A stretch of DNA of 64,000 nucleotides from Waterburya agarophytonicola KI4 (GCF_020640915.1 NZ_JADWDC010000010.1:1-64000); one strand, 5' to 3'. Numbered from the stretch's first letter, positions 18,039 to 29,075 are shown. Numbers and translations: made by a program. The notes: generated by a model from the sequence alone, not told the origin.

Positions 18039-18137
18039 GGCTTGCATCCATTACCTTCGGTCATGAGACAATAGAGAGTAATTGTAAAAAATAATAATCA
18101 TTGAAAACTTTAAATTGATAGAGGTAATAACATCAAA

Positions 18138-18692
18138 ATGTTCAAGTCGTTCTTTGCTGGATTGTTAATTATCCTAAGTGTAGCCATATCGAGTTGTTCG
18201 GCGGGGGTGAGTGGATTACAAAGTTATGTTAATACCAGTAAAGGATATGAATTTTTATATCCCAATGGCTGGATTCCCGTTACTTTAGGTGCATCTGCTC
18301 GAAAAAGCGTAGATGTTGTATTTCGCGATTTGGTCGAGAGAACCGAAAATCTGAGCGTAATTATTAATGAAGTTCCCGATGGTAAGACATTAGAGGATTT
18401 GGGAACTCCTTCTGAAGTGGGATATCGTCTGTTGAAAGCAATTAATAAAGCTCCTAATTCTGATGTAGAAGCAGAGTTTTTGCGTGCGGAATCTCGCCAA
18501 GGGAAAGACAAAACTTACTATCTGCTAGAGTATGAAGAAAATTTACCCGACCAAGAAGAAAGACACAATATCGCTAGTGTTTCTGTCAGTAGAGGTAAGA
18601 TTTTTACTTTTAGTTTATCTACTCCTGAAAGACGTTGGGATAGCGTGAAAGATAGTTTTGAGGTTGCAGCCAAATCATTCACGGTAAGATAG
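18138..18692 (+). CDS. psbP: PsbP family lipoprotein (CyanoP)
   Basis: The 184-residue protein has a lipoprotein signal peptide with cysteine near residue 20 (AISSCSAG), so it is probably anchored to the lumen side of the thylakoid. The mature part is a PsbP domain: GLQSYVNTSKGYEFLYPNGWIPV, VDVVFRDLVERTENLSVIIN, and a C-terminal RRWDSVKDSFEVAAKSF. CyanoP assists early PSII assembly. It stands between psb34 and maf on the same strand, 85 bases before maf. Confidence 0.93.
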   Translation: MFKSFFAGLLIILSVAISSCSAGVSGLQSYVNTSKGYEFLYPNGWIPVTLGASARKSVDVVFRDLVERTENLSVIINEVPDGKTLEDLGTPSEVGYRLLKAINKAPNSDVEAEFLRAESRQGKDKTYYLLEYEENLPDQEERHNIASVSVSRGKIFTFSLSTPERRWDSVKDSFEVAAKSFTVR

Positions 18693-18778
18693 CTTGTGAA
18701 AGGATGAATGATGAATGATAAATAATCGAGTGTTATAACTATCGTTCGTCATTCTCTCCATAAAGAAGAAGATTTTAC

Positions 18779-19390
18779 ATGAGTGTCAAGAATACATCTG
18801 TCGATTTAAAATTTGTGTTGGCTTCTGCTTCTCCCGCCCGTTTAAAATTATTGCGGATGGTGGGAATCGAACCGATTGTGTGTAAAAGTGATTTTGACGA
18901 GGATGCAGTTCGCCTAGAAGATGCTGAGGAATTGGTCACTACTTTGGCTAAATGTAAGGCGGAAACCGTTGCGCCGAAATTTGGCACTGCTTTAGTTTTG
19001 GGTTGTGATTCTGTTTTGACAGTGAACGATCGCATTTATGGCAAACCAGAATCTCCTCAAATCGCGATCGCTCGTTGGCGAGGAATGCGCGGTAAGATGG
19101 GTAAGATATATACTGGTCATGCTCTGATCGACCTCAAACAACAAAGGCAGATTATTCGTTGTGGTATTACCAAGGTTTATTTTGCCGATATAAGCGATCG
19201 CACCATTGAAGCTTATATTGCCACAGGAGAACCTCTAAATTGCGCTGGTAGCTTTGCCTTAGAGGGAAAAGGGGGTATGTTTGTGGACAAGATTGAAGGC
19301 TGTCATAGTAACGTTATTGGCTTGAGTCTTCCTTTGCTCTATCAAATGACTGAACAGTTGGGATATAACGCTACTAGTTTTTGGCATTGA
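18779..19390 (+). CDS. maf: Maf family nucleotide pyrophosphatase
   Basis: The 203-residue cytosolic enzyme belongs to Maf/YhdE-like house-cleaning phosphatases that hydrolyse non-canonical nucleoside triphosphates. It shows the N-terminal [12 protein letters not shown] motif, DFDED near 39-43, GCDSV near 76-80 and the GKPES motif. Length fits the family. The N-terminus from the ATG at 18779 is standard. Confidence 0.92.
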   Translation: MSVKNTSVDLKFVLASASPARLKLLRMVGIEPIVCKSDFDEDAVRLEDAEELVTTLAKCKAETVAPKFGTALVLGCDSVLTVNDRIYGKPESPQIAIARWRGMRGKMGKIYTGHALIDLKQQRQIIRCGITKVYFADISDRTIEAYIATGEPLNCAGSFALEGKGGMFVDKIEGCHSNVIGLSLPLLYQMTEQLGYNATSFWH

Positions 19391-19519
19391 TTATTTTATT
19401 TGGACTTAAATTCTGAAATCGATCTTAAATTGATTGACAATATTGCTTGCAGGGAATTACAACGTTGGCATATCGATTGATTACAGCAGAGATTAAGAAT
19501 TAGGGACAAAATTAAGAAT

Positions 19520-20317
19520 ATGACATCTAGAGAAGATTTTAAGCAAGCAATTAGAACGGGAAATATTAACGAAGCGTTTCTAGTGGCAATGAGTAACGCA
19601 CCAGAATTGAGCATTACTACTAGGATTATTACTTCTGAGGGAGAGGAACATCAAGTAAATAGCGATAGATCGGGAGCAGACAACTATTTACGCACCAATA
19701 TTAACTTAATTGAAGGAAAAATCGAAAATGAGATTGGTGAAAAGTTAACAGGCGATCGCTATTCGGAAATTAAACAGTTTCATATGCGCCAGGTTGAAGA
19801 AGGACATCAAACCATCCAACACAACTTGGTTAGTCTGCAAAAGATGTTTCAATTGATGTCTACTTTCCAACAACAGCAGTCTACTCAAAATTCGAGTTGG
19901 GTGGATATTGCAGCTAATGTTACTAGAGATTCTTTACCCGCAAAGCCTGAAACAACCAAGCTATACAGTAAAACCCCTTCTGCACTAGAAGCAGGTAAAA
20001 CAATTAACAAACGTCAACTCCAAACTCAATTGGGAGTAGAAACAGATAATATAGAACCTCAATTACCTTCTTTTGAAGAAGAAGAAGCTGTGGTAAATGA
20101 TTTGTTATCTTTAGCGGATATTGACGATGATTCGCCTGAAGAACAGCCTGTAGGGGAGCGAGAGCAACAAGAACAAGGACAAGGACAAGGAGATTGGGGA
20201 GAGTGGTTGGAAGAAGAACCAGAGGTTAAACCAGAGGTATTTAATTTGAAGTCACTCAATATCAAAGAATCTCAAAATTGGAAAAGTTGGGATTCTTCTT
20301 CTTCTGCTGGAGAGTAA
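19520..20317 (+). CDS. Unknown protein, first gene of a three-gene operon
   Basis: The 265-residue protein has a helical N-terminal region (about 1-115) starting SREDFKQAIRTGNINEAFLVAMSNAPEL, then a long disordered acidic part with Gln/Glu/Gly-rich runs (about 190-235) and a Trp/Ser-rich tail. No membrane segment or catalytic motif is visible. Its stop codon is immediately followed by the ATG of the next gene, so the two are translationally coupled. I recall cyanobacterial proteins of this kind but no function. Confidence 0.6.
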   Translation: MTSREDFKQAIRTGNINEAFLVAMSNAPELSITTRIITSEGEEHQVNSDRSGADNYLRTNINLIEGKIENEIGEKLTGDRYSEIKQFHMRQVEEGHQTIQHNLVSLQKMFQLMSTFQQQQSTQNSSWVDIAANVTRDSLPAKPETTKLYSKTPSALEAGKTINKRQLQTQLGVETDNIEPQLPSFEEEEAVVNDLLSLADIDDDSPEEQPVGEREQQEQGQGQGDWGEWLEEEPEVKPEVFNLKSLNIKESQNWKSWDSSSSAGE

Positions 20318-20989
20318 ATGAATTACGATTTGTGGGAAAATATTACTGCGGTAGAAATTAGTACTGTTATCGTCGAAGAAATAGTGGACGAGATGTTTAT
20401 ACCTTGGGAGGCATATCAAGGTATATATTATCTCAGTCGGTCGAGTTTGGCGCAGTCAAACATCGACCTATCTTTGCGATCGCACTATTGGCAATTACGT
20501 CGTCAATTAGAACTGACTTATTGTTTGTTGTTAATAGATCCCAGTTCGCAACTATATAACCGCACTTTAGTGAAGGAAATTAAGGGCGATTTACCTGTTT
20601 TGACTCGACAAGACTCTGAGTGGTCAACTTTGGCGACAAGACTACCCCCGCCTCTTCCTAGCAGTCGCCATCAAACTATGTCTGCTGTTAATAAATTAAT
20701 TGGCGATCGCTCTTTTTTAAATACTTTACAACAGTTACATCAAAGAAAGATTGCTTTGGATCGACGCGATCGCATTATGACTAGTTCTTCGATCCCCAAT
20801 GATATTACTAATAGTACCTACGCCCAAACATCCCTGCAATTGGATGGCAAAATTATTAATCGTTATTGTCAGGCTATTTTAAATCGAAGCGATCGCAATC
20901 TTTTGTTGCAACTCCACGAACAGTCTACCACCGCAGGAGAACATCAATGGCGTGGGATGATTCGGTTTATGTTGTCTTTGGTTAAATAA
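20318..20989 (+). CDS. Unknown protein, second gene of a three-gene operon
   Basis: The 223-residue protein looks soluble and helical with many Arg/Asp pairs, including SLRSHYWQLRRQLELTYCLLLIDP and HQRKIALDRRDRIMT. The ATG directly abuts the preceding stop with no gap, and the next gene follows after 12 bases. No known domain is recognised. Coupled translation suggests it is made in fixed ratio with its neighbour and may form a complex with it. Confidence 0.6.
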   Translation: MNYDLWENITAVEISTVIVEEIVDEMFIPWEAYQGIYYLSRSSLAQSNIDLSLRSHYWQLRRQLELTYCLLLIDPSSQLYNRTLVKEIKGDLPVLTRQDSEWSTLATRLPPPLPSSRHQTMSAVNKLIGDRSFLNTLQQLHQRKIALDRRDRIMTSSSIPNDITNSTYAQTSLQLDGKIINRYCQAILNRSDRNLLLQLHEQSTTAGEHQWRGMIRFMLSLVK

Positions 20990-21001
20990 GTTAAAGAAAG
21001 C

Positions 21002-21727
21002 ATGAAAAGCGATCGCAATTTGAGTTCTTGTATCCGCATAGAGGAAGATCGAGTTAGTCGTCAGCTAAGTATTCCATCTCGGGTTTATTTTGACTTGGAT
21101 CTAGATACGATCAATAAAATCGAACAAATAAGGAATCAACGGGGTAGCTTAAGACTTTCACCCCAGCAATTAACCAATTTACGCTACTACGGTTTAATTA
21201 ATTGCGCGTTCGTCCATGATTTTGACGATCTAGAGATCGATAAATCTCAATCTGCTTTAACTTTTTCTAGTAATTATTTTCCTGCCAATCAGGGATTATC
21301 AACAACTGTTGTCCGCAGCAAAATTGATTTTGCAGGACAAATATCCCAAGAAATTCAACAAGATTTGTGGCAAGATTCTCAACTATCATCAAGAGTAATT
21401 CAAGCTCATCATTGGCTAACTACGGAAATATTAAAGCAGTTACCTTTAGAAAATAAAAGTAGGATCTCGTTCGTATTTTGGGGCTTGCGGTATTTGTACG
21501 CGATCGCTCTTTTTATGATTATTTGGTATTTTCTCCCTTTTGGTTTTTTCAGCAAGATAATAATAAATGGTATCGGTTTTTATCTACTAAAAATATCGAT
21601 TCAAGATTTAATTGATCGTCAAATAACAAAATTTGTTTTATATCAATTAATCTTTGGGTGGCTGTCAAATAGAACTCACAAACGTCAATTGGGATTTAAA
21701 CTTTTATCCCTACTAATACCAAGTTGA
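21002..21727 (+). CDS. Unknown protein with C-terminal membrane region
   Basis: The 241-residue product has a soluble N-terminal part (1-150) and a hydrophobic region at about 158-215 with two or three helices (FVFWGLRYLYAIALFMIIWYFLPFGFF, then KIIINGIGFYLLKISIQDLI), ending in a short basic tail. It could anchor the two soluble upstream products to a membrane. The family is not recognised. Confidence 0.6.
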   Translation: MKSDRNLSSCIRIEEDRVSRQLSIPSRVYFDLDLDTINKIEQIRNQRGSLRLSPQQLTNLRYYGLINCAFVHDFDDLEIDKSQSALTFSSNYFPANQGLSTTVVRSKIDFAGQISQEIQQDLWQDSQLSSRVIQAHHWLTTEILKQLPLENKSRISFVFWGLRYLYAIALFMIIWYFLPFGFFSKIIINGIGFYLLKISIQDLIDRQITKFVLYQLIFGWLSNRTHKRQLGFKLLSLLIPS

Positions 21728-21762
21728 AAATCATCTTGGGAGGGCGATTAGACGGCGACTAG

Positions 21763-22887
<1,125 letters not shown>

Positions 22888-22895
22888 TTAATGGA

Positions 22896-23588
22896 ATGTC
22901 AGAATTAAATTTAGAATTACCAGATAAATTAGAAAATGCCCTGCAAGATATCTATTGTGTTAGTGGTTTGGGGGCAGACGAGCGAGTTTTTCAAAAGCTA
23001 AAGCTAGAAGGCTATCAACCAATACATATTCGTTGGGTAGAACCAGAAAATGGAGAAACTATTAATAATTATGCTCGACGTTTAACAGAGCAGATAAGCT
23101 CGAATTCTCCTATCTTAATTGGCTTATCTTTTGGGGGCATAATTGCCATCGAAATAGCCAAACAAATTGATACCAAAAAAGTTATTTTAATTTCCAGTAC
23201 CAAGAATCAGAAAGAAGTACCTTTCTATTTTCAAATATTTCGTTGGCTGCCGATTTATCGGTTAATTCCAGCCAAAATAATACTGTGGTTTGGACAGTTA
23301 TTAGCAGCATGGTTTTTTAGTTTAGAAACTTTAGCCGAACGCAAACTATTTCGAGCAATTTTATACGATACTAATGCCAAATTTGTGAAATGGGCAATTC
23401 ATCAAGTTGTTACTTGGAGAAATGAACTAATACCAAAAAATCTTTATCACATTCACGGTGAAAGCGATCGCATTTTTCCCTATAAGTTTGTGCGCGAAGA
23501 TTTTAATGTTAAAAAGGGCGGGCATTTTATGATTATGAATCAAGCCGAATATATTTCCAACTTGATTCAAAAAATTGTCGATATTTAA
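22896..23588 (+). CDS. Alpha/beta hydrolase between the tocopherol genes
   Basis: The 230-residue protein is a compact alpha/beta hydrolase: oxyanion region VSGLGADERVF (22-32), nucleophile GLSFGG (S78), acid within HGESDRIFP and catalytic His in KGGHFMI. A lid-like hydrophobic insertion (about 110-150) suggests a lipid-like substrate. It is divergent from the cyclase by 32 bases and converges with the phytyltransferase by 10 bases. Whether it supplies phytol or acts elsewhere cannot be told. Confidence 0.75.
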   Translation: MSELNLELPDKLENALQDIYCVSGLGADERVFQKLKLEGYQPIHIRWVEPENGETINNYARRLTEQISSNSPILIGLSFGGIIAIEIAKQIDTKKVILISSTKNQKEVPFYFQIFRWLPIYRLIPAKIILWFGQLLAAWFFSLETLAERKLFRAILYDTNAKFVKWAIHQVVTWRNELIPKNLYHIHGESDRIFPYKFVREDFNVKKGGHFMIMNQAEYISNLIQKIVDI

Positions 23589-23598
23589 TTATTAATTA

Positions 23599-24498
23599 CT
23601 AAACAAAACAAGCGATCGGAAATAATAAATATTCTACAAAGAAAAGCTGCCAAATAAACTGATAAAACTTGGCGATCGCACTTTTATCTTCTAGATCAAC
23701 ATCCCGACTGCGCCACCAAAGTAAACCCAATAACACAAGATGGCTAGTAACAAAAAAGCTGAGATTGAGAGAAGTAAGCCAAAATAACCCCGCAGCAATC
23801 GTACCTAAATAACAAACCGAAATTACTCCACGAGAGAGATTGAATACCGCAGGTTTGCCGATAACTAAAGTAAAGGTATTGATGTTATATTGCTTATCCC
23901 CTTCGAGGTCTGGAACATCTTTAAAAATGGCGATCGCTACGGTAAATAATAATATAAATAAAGTCAAAGTCCACACATAAGGATTCAAAGCTTCACTACT
24001 ATTTAACTTATCGCCATAATGTAGAAACAACCCAATATTAACTACAATTCCCCTGACAGTCAGGATACAAAAAGCAGCAAAAAAAGGAAACTGTTTGAGA
24101 CGTATTGGTGGCAAAGAATAAGCTGAGCCAATTAATAAGCTAACTGCTACCGTAGCCAATAACCAAACTCCCGATAAACCAGCAATTAGTAAAGCCAAAA
24201 CCCCCGTAATAGTTACAACTAATTGTCCTTGTTGAAGAGTAAATTCTCCTGAAGCTAAAGGAAGATCGGGTTTATTAATACGATCAATTTCAATATCATA
24301 AAGTTGATTCAATCCCACAATATATATATTGCCACAGATACAAGCAAACCAAACCGCCAACATCTGTTCTAAATTGATGGTTGTAACTCCATTACCAGTA
24401 CTCGCTAAGGAAATAAAGTATAGTGCCAACACGCTCAGACTAGTACCAATAATGGTATGGGGGCGAGAAAATTTCCACAAGATTTTTAAAAAAGTCAT
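23599..24498 (-). CDS. Homogentisate phytyltransferase
   Basis: The 299-residue UbiA-family membrane prenyltransferase has eight or nine helices and the substrate motif NQLYDIEIDRINKPDLPLASG (about 64-84), with the second Asp-rich loop FKDVPDLEGD. It joins homogentisate and phytyl diphosphate, the committed step of tocopherol synthesis (plant VTE2, Synechocystis slr1736). The nearby tocopherol cyclase supports this over plastoquinone or chlorophyll synthase activity. Confidence 0.92.
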   Translation of the reverse strand: MTFLKILWKFSRPHTIIGTSLSVLALYFISLASTGNGVTTINLEQMLAVWFACICGNIYIVGLNQLYDIEIDRINKPDLPLASGEFTLQQGQLVVTITGVLALLIAGLSGVWLLATVAVSLLIGSAYSLPPIRLKQFPFFAAFCILTVRGIVVNIGLFLHYGDKLNSSEALNPYVWTLTLFILLFTVAIAIFKDVPDLEGDKQYNINTFTLVIGKPAVFNLSRGVISVCYLGTIAAGLFWLTSLNLSFFVTSHLVLLGLLWWRSRDVDLEDKSAIAKFYQFIWQLFFVEYLLFPIACFV

Positions 24499-24655
24499 AT
24501 TGAAGAGAGAAAAAGTGAATTAATTACCATATTTTTAGTTTGCCTTGATCGCACTAGTTGACATGTACTACAAAGCACCTATTATCTTCAATGTAGAACT
24601 ATCTACTTATTGCCAGTCTAGATAATCACTAGTTGTTAGAAATATTGATAAATCT

Positions 24656-25786
24656 TCAATTCAGCCAGCCTCGTCGCCAGAAATAAGCAGATAAAACAAG
24701 AGCGATCGCCAGCATCACAGTCAAACACAAAGGATAGCCCCAAGACCAATTTAACTCTGGCATATTCCAGGGAGAAGTATCAGTATTAAAATTCATGCCA
24801 TAAATCCCTGCTACAAAAGTCAAGGGAATAAAAATAGTTGAGATGACTGCTAATAACTTCATCACCTCATTCATTTTGTTACTTACGGAGGAAAGATAAA
24901 CATCCATCAGTCCAGAAGTTAATTCTCGATAAATTTCAATCGTATCGATAATTTGTATAGTGTGGTCGTAACAATCTTTGAAATAACGCAAAGTGCGATC
25001 GCTAATAAGAATATGACCATCTCTAATTAGCATATTGAGCATATCTCGTTGAGGCCAGATAGCACGACGCAAACTCAATAAATCCCGCTTAATTTGATGA
25101 ATTTTACCTAAGGTTGTTTTAGTAGGTTGATTTAGTACCAGTTCTTCCAATTGCTCGATTTTTTCACCATACATTTCCAACACGGGGAAGTAACCATCAA
25201 CAATGGTGTCCCACAGAGCATATGTTAGATAATCAGCCTTATGTTGACGAATCGTCCCTTTATTCTTTCTCAGGCGGTCCCGTACTGGAGCGAAACAATC
25301 TTGTTGGGGTTCTTCTTGCACCGTTAAAAGATAGTTTTTCCCTAAAACAAAGCTCACTTGTTCTAACCAAATTTCCCGATTTTTAGGAGCAAAATTCACC
25401 ATTTGAATAATAATTACCAATCGATCTTGATAGTCTTCCAATTTCGGACGCTGAGGCACATTAACGATGTCTGCTAGGATCAAAGGGTGTAACTCAAATA
25501 CCTCTCCTAGCTTCTCTAAAGTTTCCTTATTACCCAATCCTCCGACATCAACCCAAGAAACCGATTCTGTACTTAGGTGAGCCACACATTCTTCGGGAGT
25601 CAAGTTAGTTCCGTAGTGATGGAGATCGCTATTATAGTCAATTAAGTTAATCTCGGGCGCTTTGGCGCGATCGTCAATAGCAAAAGTTCCTGGTATGCTT
25701 CCTGGTTCAGTGTGGGCATAATTCAAGAGAATATCTGGATAGGAGTCGGTCAGGCGATCGCTTGAACTAGAGGATTTAGCAGTCAT
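24656..25786 (-). CDS. corA: CorA family magnesium/cobalt transporter
   Basis: The 376-residue protein has a long soluble N-terminal domain with coiled-coil helices, then two C-terminal membrane helices. The first ends in the signature YGMNF, followed by the MPELNWSWGYP loop. It forms a pentameric inner-membrane channel for Mg2+ (and Co2+/Ni2+). Length and ending (RRGWLN) fit CorA. No regulatory element is seen upstream. Confidence 0.93.
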   Translation of the reverse strand: MTAKSSSSSDRLTDSYPDILLNYAHTEPGSIPGTFAIDDRAKAPEINLIDYNSDLHHYGTNLTPEECVAHLSTESVSWVDVGGLGNKETLEKLGEVFELHPLILADIVNVPQRPKLEDYQDRLVIIIQMVNFAPKNREIWLEQVSFVLGKNYLLTVQEEPQQDCFAPVRDRLRKNKGTIRQHKADYLTYALWDTIVDGYFPVLEMYGEKIEQLEELVLNQPTKTTLGKIHQIKRDLLSLRRAIWPQRDMLNMLIRDGHILISDRTLRYFKDCYDHTIQIIDTIEIYRELTSGLMDVYLSSVSNKMNEVMKLLAVISTIFIPLTFVAGIYGMNFNTDTSPWNMPELNWSWGYPLCLTVMLAIALVLSAYFWRRGWLN

Positions 25787-25923
25787 TTATCTGATAATTT
25801 CTTTAAAGCTTTAAGAATCTGCTTTTTGTTTTCATCGTGAATGTTCGTTTGGATGCCCCTACCCTTTATCCTCATAGAACAGATAAATTACATATTGGGT
25901 GCAAGATCTCAGTCTAACTTTTT

Positions 25924-26328
25924 TTAAGCCATATTTTGCGGGCAGTATCCCAATTTTTCAACAATGCGATCGCGAAAAATTTCAATTTCTTCAGTTTCAG
26001 GTTTTCCATGAATAACGATAACCACTTGATAGCGATTCATCACCTCTGTCGGGGATTTACCCCGTTCCAAACTACTTAGGGCTTCTAGAATTTTCTTAGG
26101 AGGTTGAGAAATAGCTCCCATTTCATTAAGAACAGCCTGTAAATTTTGCTCTAACCTATGAGGTATTGAACTTTTGAGACTCAACTTCACCAACCAGCGA
26201 TCAATTAGATTAATCACGACTACTGAATCTAAATATGATTGATGTTTACTGCGTAAATAATTGACAATTCGTAACGTACAGCTTGTATTGGGAAAAGAGT
26301 AGATATATTCTCGATTATTCTTCATCAT
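25924..26328 (-). CDS. Unknown 134-residue protein
   Basis: The product appears soluble, with a beta-rich start (YIYSFPNTSCTLRIVNYLRSKHQ) and a helical middle (LEQNLQAVLNEMGAISQPPKKILEALSSL). No signature is recognised. Start is one of two adjacent ATGs. It stands alone between corA and a small secreted gene. Confidence 0.5.
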   Translation of the reverse strand: MMKNNREYIYSFPNTSCTLRIVNYLRSKHQSYLDSVVVINLIDRWLVKLSLKSSIPHRLEQNLQAVLNEMGAISQPPKKILEALSSLERGKSPTEVMNRYQVVIVIHGKPETEEIEIFRDRIVEKLGYCPQNMA

Positions 26329-26556
26329 TCTTTATTTAAGATTTAGATACTCCAAAACAGAAAAAATAGTCTTTAAAACCTATGTTCTCCGTAAAATTTA
26401 AAAAAACAATTTGAGGAACTTGTGAGGGAAAATCAACTGAAGTCTACAACCCTAAATCCTGTTCTGTTTCTTTTGAGCAACATTCAATTAGCTATTTGCC
26501 TTTTTTAAACAGCGATCGCGATCGTCTTTAGGATTCCTTGGTACTAGCTTGATATT

Positions 26557-26865
26557 TTATTTTCTCACTAAAAATTTATATCCTGCTGCACTAGCACCCA
26601 CTAAAGACAAGAGCGAACCATAGGTAGCAATACTAGAACCTGTTAGTTCGTTTAACTCAGATAGAGGATTTGTTATTTGAGTTTTTTTCTTGGTTGTCAT
26701 TTGTGGATCTAGATTGATACATTGCCCATCAATAACCATAAAATTGGTGTGGGGACATTCATTTGCTCGAACAGATTGTGATTCAAATATTAAAATAAAA
26801 CTAGCTACAAAAATAGGTAAAATAGCTAGTCCACAGTTTCTAGAAAATATAAACTTTGATTCCAT
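26557..26865 (-). CDS. Small secreted/membrane-anchored protein, unknown
   Basis: The 102-residue product has a signal peptide (hydrophobic 12-30, cut after VRA) and a short mature part with two cysteines (ECPHTNFMVIDGQC). A hydrophobic C-terminal segment (about 78-98) ends in YKFLVRK. The layout of short mature domain, terminal helix and basic end resembles sorting tails, but no PEP-type motif is present. The family is unknown. Confidence 0.5.
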   Translation of the reverse strand: MESKFIFSRNCGLAILPIFVASFILIFESQSVRANECPHTNFMVIDGQCINLDPQMTTKKKTQITNPLSELNELTGSSIATYGSLLSLVGASAAGYKFLVRK

Positions 26866-26987
26866 AATGTTATAAAAATATCTAATTAACTTGATTAACT
26901 TAAGCTATCAAATATTTTTTATAATCGGTGCGATCGTAGATTTTGTAGATTTTTACGATCGCAAAATTGATAATTATCCAGTCAATT

Positions 26988-27578
26988 TTATCTGCCTAAA
27001 ATAGTTACTTGAACTGGGGCAACTCCAGATTCTATCATTCCCAAAGAACGAGCAGCAGCAGCGGAAACATCAAGTACCCTATCTTTAGCATAAGGACCTC
27101 GATCGTTTATTTTGACTACTACAGAACGACCGTTATTGAGATTAGTAACTCTTACTTTTGTACCAAATCTTAACTTACGATGAGCAGCCGTCATTGCATT
27201 TTGATTGTATGTTGCGCCACTTGCGGTACGACGACCATGAAATCCAGGACCATACCAAGATGCCTGACCGCCAAAATTCCTAGCAATCAAAGGTCGATCT
27301 GCCGAGGGAATGATGCTATCGCTTTCTGATGGTTTAAACACATTTTGCTGCTCGAATATTGCTGAATCGGTTGTTGGTGTAATACTGCGAGACAGCGTTA
27401 AATGTAGATCTAAAGATTGACGATCGCGTAATTTTAAAGCAGAAATTTTTTGGTTTACTTTAAGAACTTTTTTGGTCGGTTTTGCTTGAGCCCAGCTTGT
27501 TAGTAAAGTTAAATTTAAAACACTTAATAAAGCGGAAAATATTAAAAAGTTGCTGTTTTTTAAAAAAATATTTTGCAT
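26988..27578 (-). CDS. rlpA: RlpA-like septal ring lytic transglycosylase
   Basis: The C-terminal part (about 105-195) is a double-psi beta-barrel RlpA domain with GQASWYGPGFHGRRTASG, TAAHRKLRFGTKVRVTN, VKINDRGP and RVLDVSAAAARSLGM. The Asp of NDRGP is the conserved catalytic-type residue. I take the ATG at 27578, which gives a proper signal peptide (MQNIFLKNSNFLIFSALLS); an upstream in-frame start would bury it. RlpA acts on peptidoglycan in the periplasm. No SPOR domain is present. Confidence 0.88.
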   Translation of the reverse strand: MQNIFLKNSNFLIFSALLSVLNLTLLTSWAQAKPTKKVLKVNQKISALKLRDRQSLDLHLTLSRSITPTTDSAIFEQQNVFKPSESDSIIPSADRPLIARNFGGQASWYGPGFHGRRTASGATYNQNAMTAAHRKLRFGTKVRVTNLNNGRSVVVKINDRGPYAKDRVLDVSAAAARSLGMIESGVAPVQVTILGR

Positions 27579-27998
27579 CTTGGTATCTTGAATTAAAAGG
27601 GTTGTCAAATATACTTTATTTTTATTAACACTAATCTTAAGGTCAAGAAAAGTAATTAGAGAATTGTACAAATACCCAAATTCAACTTTAAGTTTTAATA
27701 AATAAAAAGTAAAATATCAGGTAATAGGAGTTATGGATGTCCAAACAATCAGTAAAATAACCAAATAACTAAGAGATTGCCGCTTAATTAAGCTCAAATA
27801 AGAACTAGGGCGATCGCGGGTTAAATGATGAGATAATTATAGTGCTGAAATAGTAGTGAAATCGAGTAGGGCATCCGATTTGACCTAATTGAAAAAAGAT
27901 GGGTTCTAGGGGTTTGTCAAAGCGATCGCAACCATACTTTTTCAAGAATATTACTCACATTCAATTTAGTAGTTATTTTTATTTGCACAATATTACTT
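27579..27998. other. 420-base intergenic region between rlpA and purM
   Basis: No gene is supported. The region contains divergent promoters for rlpA and purM and HIP1-like sites near 27811 and 27921. I see no riboswitch fold or strong hairpin. Confidence 0.4.
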
Positions 27999-29021
27999 AT
28001 GGACTATAAAGACGCTGGTGTTGATGTTGAAGCAGGACGCTCTTTTGTTACTCAAATCCGCAAAGATGTCGAAAGCACTAGGCGATCGGAAGTTTTAGGA
28101 GGACTAGGAGGTTTTGGCGGTTATTTTGAAATGCCTTCGGGTTACAACCAGCCTGTGCTAGTCTCTGGGACGGATGGAGTTGGTACTAAGCTAAAAATTG
28201 CTCAAGAATTAAACCGCCACGATACAGTAGGCATCGACTTAGTAGCAATGTGCGTTAATGATATTTTGACTTCTGGTGCAGAACCATTATTCTTTTTAGA
28301 CTATTTAGCCACAGGAAAACTTAACCCTCAACAATTAGCGGAGGTAGTCAAAGGAATTGCCGAAGGATGTCGTTTGAGTGGTTGTGCTTTATTAGGAGGA
28401 GAAACTGCCGAAATGCCTGGTTTTTATCAGCTAGGGGAATATGACTTGGCTGGTTTTTCTGTGGGGGTGGTAGAAAAAAGTCAGTTAATGGATGGCTCAA
28501 AAGTAGAAGTAGGAGATATAGCCATTGGGTTAAAGAGTGCGGGAGTGCATAGCAACGGTTTTAGTTTAGTGCGGAAGATTATTGAAACAGGCAATTATTC
28601 TTGGTCGGACACTCCCAATATTTTAAATGGTAATAGTCTGGGTGCAGAATTAATTACCCCAACGCAGATTTACGTCAAACCAATTTTAGAATTTCTGGCT
28701 AGTGAGATTGAAGTTCATAGCATGGCACATATCACAGGGGGTGGTTTGCCAGAAAATCTGCCCCGTTGTTTGAAGGAAAATCAATCCATTGAGGTAAAGC
28801 TAAATAGTTGGACAATTCCGCCAATCTTTCAATGGTTGGCAGAAGCTGGCAAAGTCGAACCCGAGGCGATGTTTAATACTTTTAATATGGGAATTGGATT
28901 TGTAATTATTATTCCCTCTTCTCAGGCTGATGCTGCTTTGGAATGGTTTAAAAATAAAGATCTTAGCGCATCTCAAATTGGTACAGTTACCTCGGGAAAT
29001 GGTACTTTATCTTTAATTTAA
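27999..29021 (+). CDS. purM: Phosphoribosylformylglycinamidine cyclo-ligase
   Basis: The 340-residue enzyme closes the imidazole ring to give AIR in purine synthesis, using ATP. It shows the N-terminal [13 protein letters not shown], the [13 protein letters not shown] motif, [14 protein letters not shown] and the C-terminal [13 protein letters not shown]. Length is normal. No other pur gene is adjacent. Confidence 0.96.
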   Translation: MDYKDAGVDVEAGRSFVTQIRKDVESTRRSEVLGGLGGFGGYFEMPSGYNQPVLVSGTDGVGTKLKIAQELNRHDTVGIDLVAMCVNDILTSGAEPLFFLDYLATGKLNPQQLAEVVKGIAEGCRLSGCALLGGETAEMPGFYQLGEYDLAGFSVGVVEKSQLMDGSKVEVGDIAIGLKSAGVHSNGFSLVRKIIETGNYSWSDTPNILNGNSLGAELITPTQIYVKPILEFLASEIEVHSMAHITGGGLPENLPRCLKENQSIEVKLNSWTIPPIFQWLAEAGKVEPEAMFNTFNMGIGFVIIIPSSQADAALEWFKNKDLSASQIGTVTSGNGTLSLI

Positions 29022-29043
29022 TTTTCCCCTAGATCGAAACAAC

Positions 29044-29075
29044 GGATGGGTTTTGCACTTTTGCTCTGCCCATCC
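29044..29075. terminator. Hairpin between convergent purM and acs
   Basis: GGATGGG at 29044-29050 pairs perfectly with CCCATCC at 29069-29075 over an 18-base loop. It lies 23 bases after purM. No long T-run follows, so it may be a dispersed hairpin repeat or a weak bidirectional terminator. Confidence 0.45.

Noticed and set aside
26881-26987. HIP1-like GCGATCG sites considered as an operator
   Set aside because: The motif is dispersed all over the window, so position carries no regulatory meaning.
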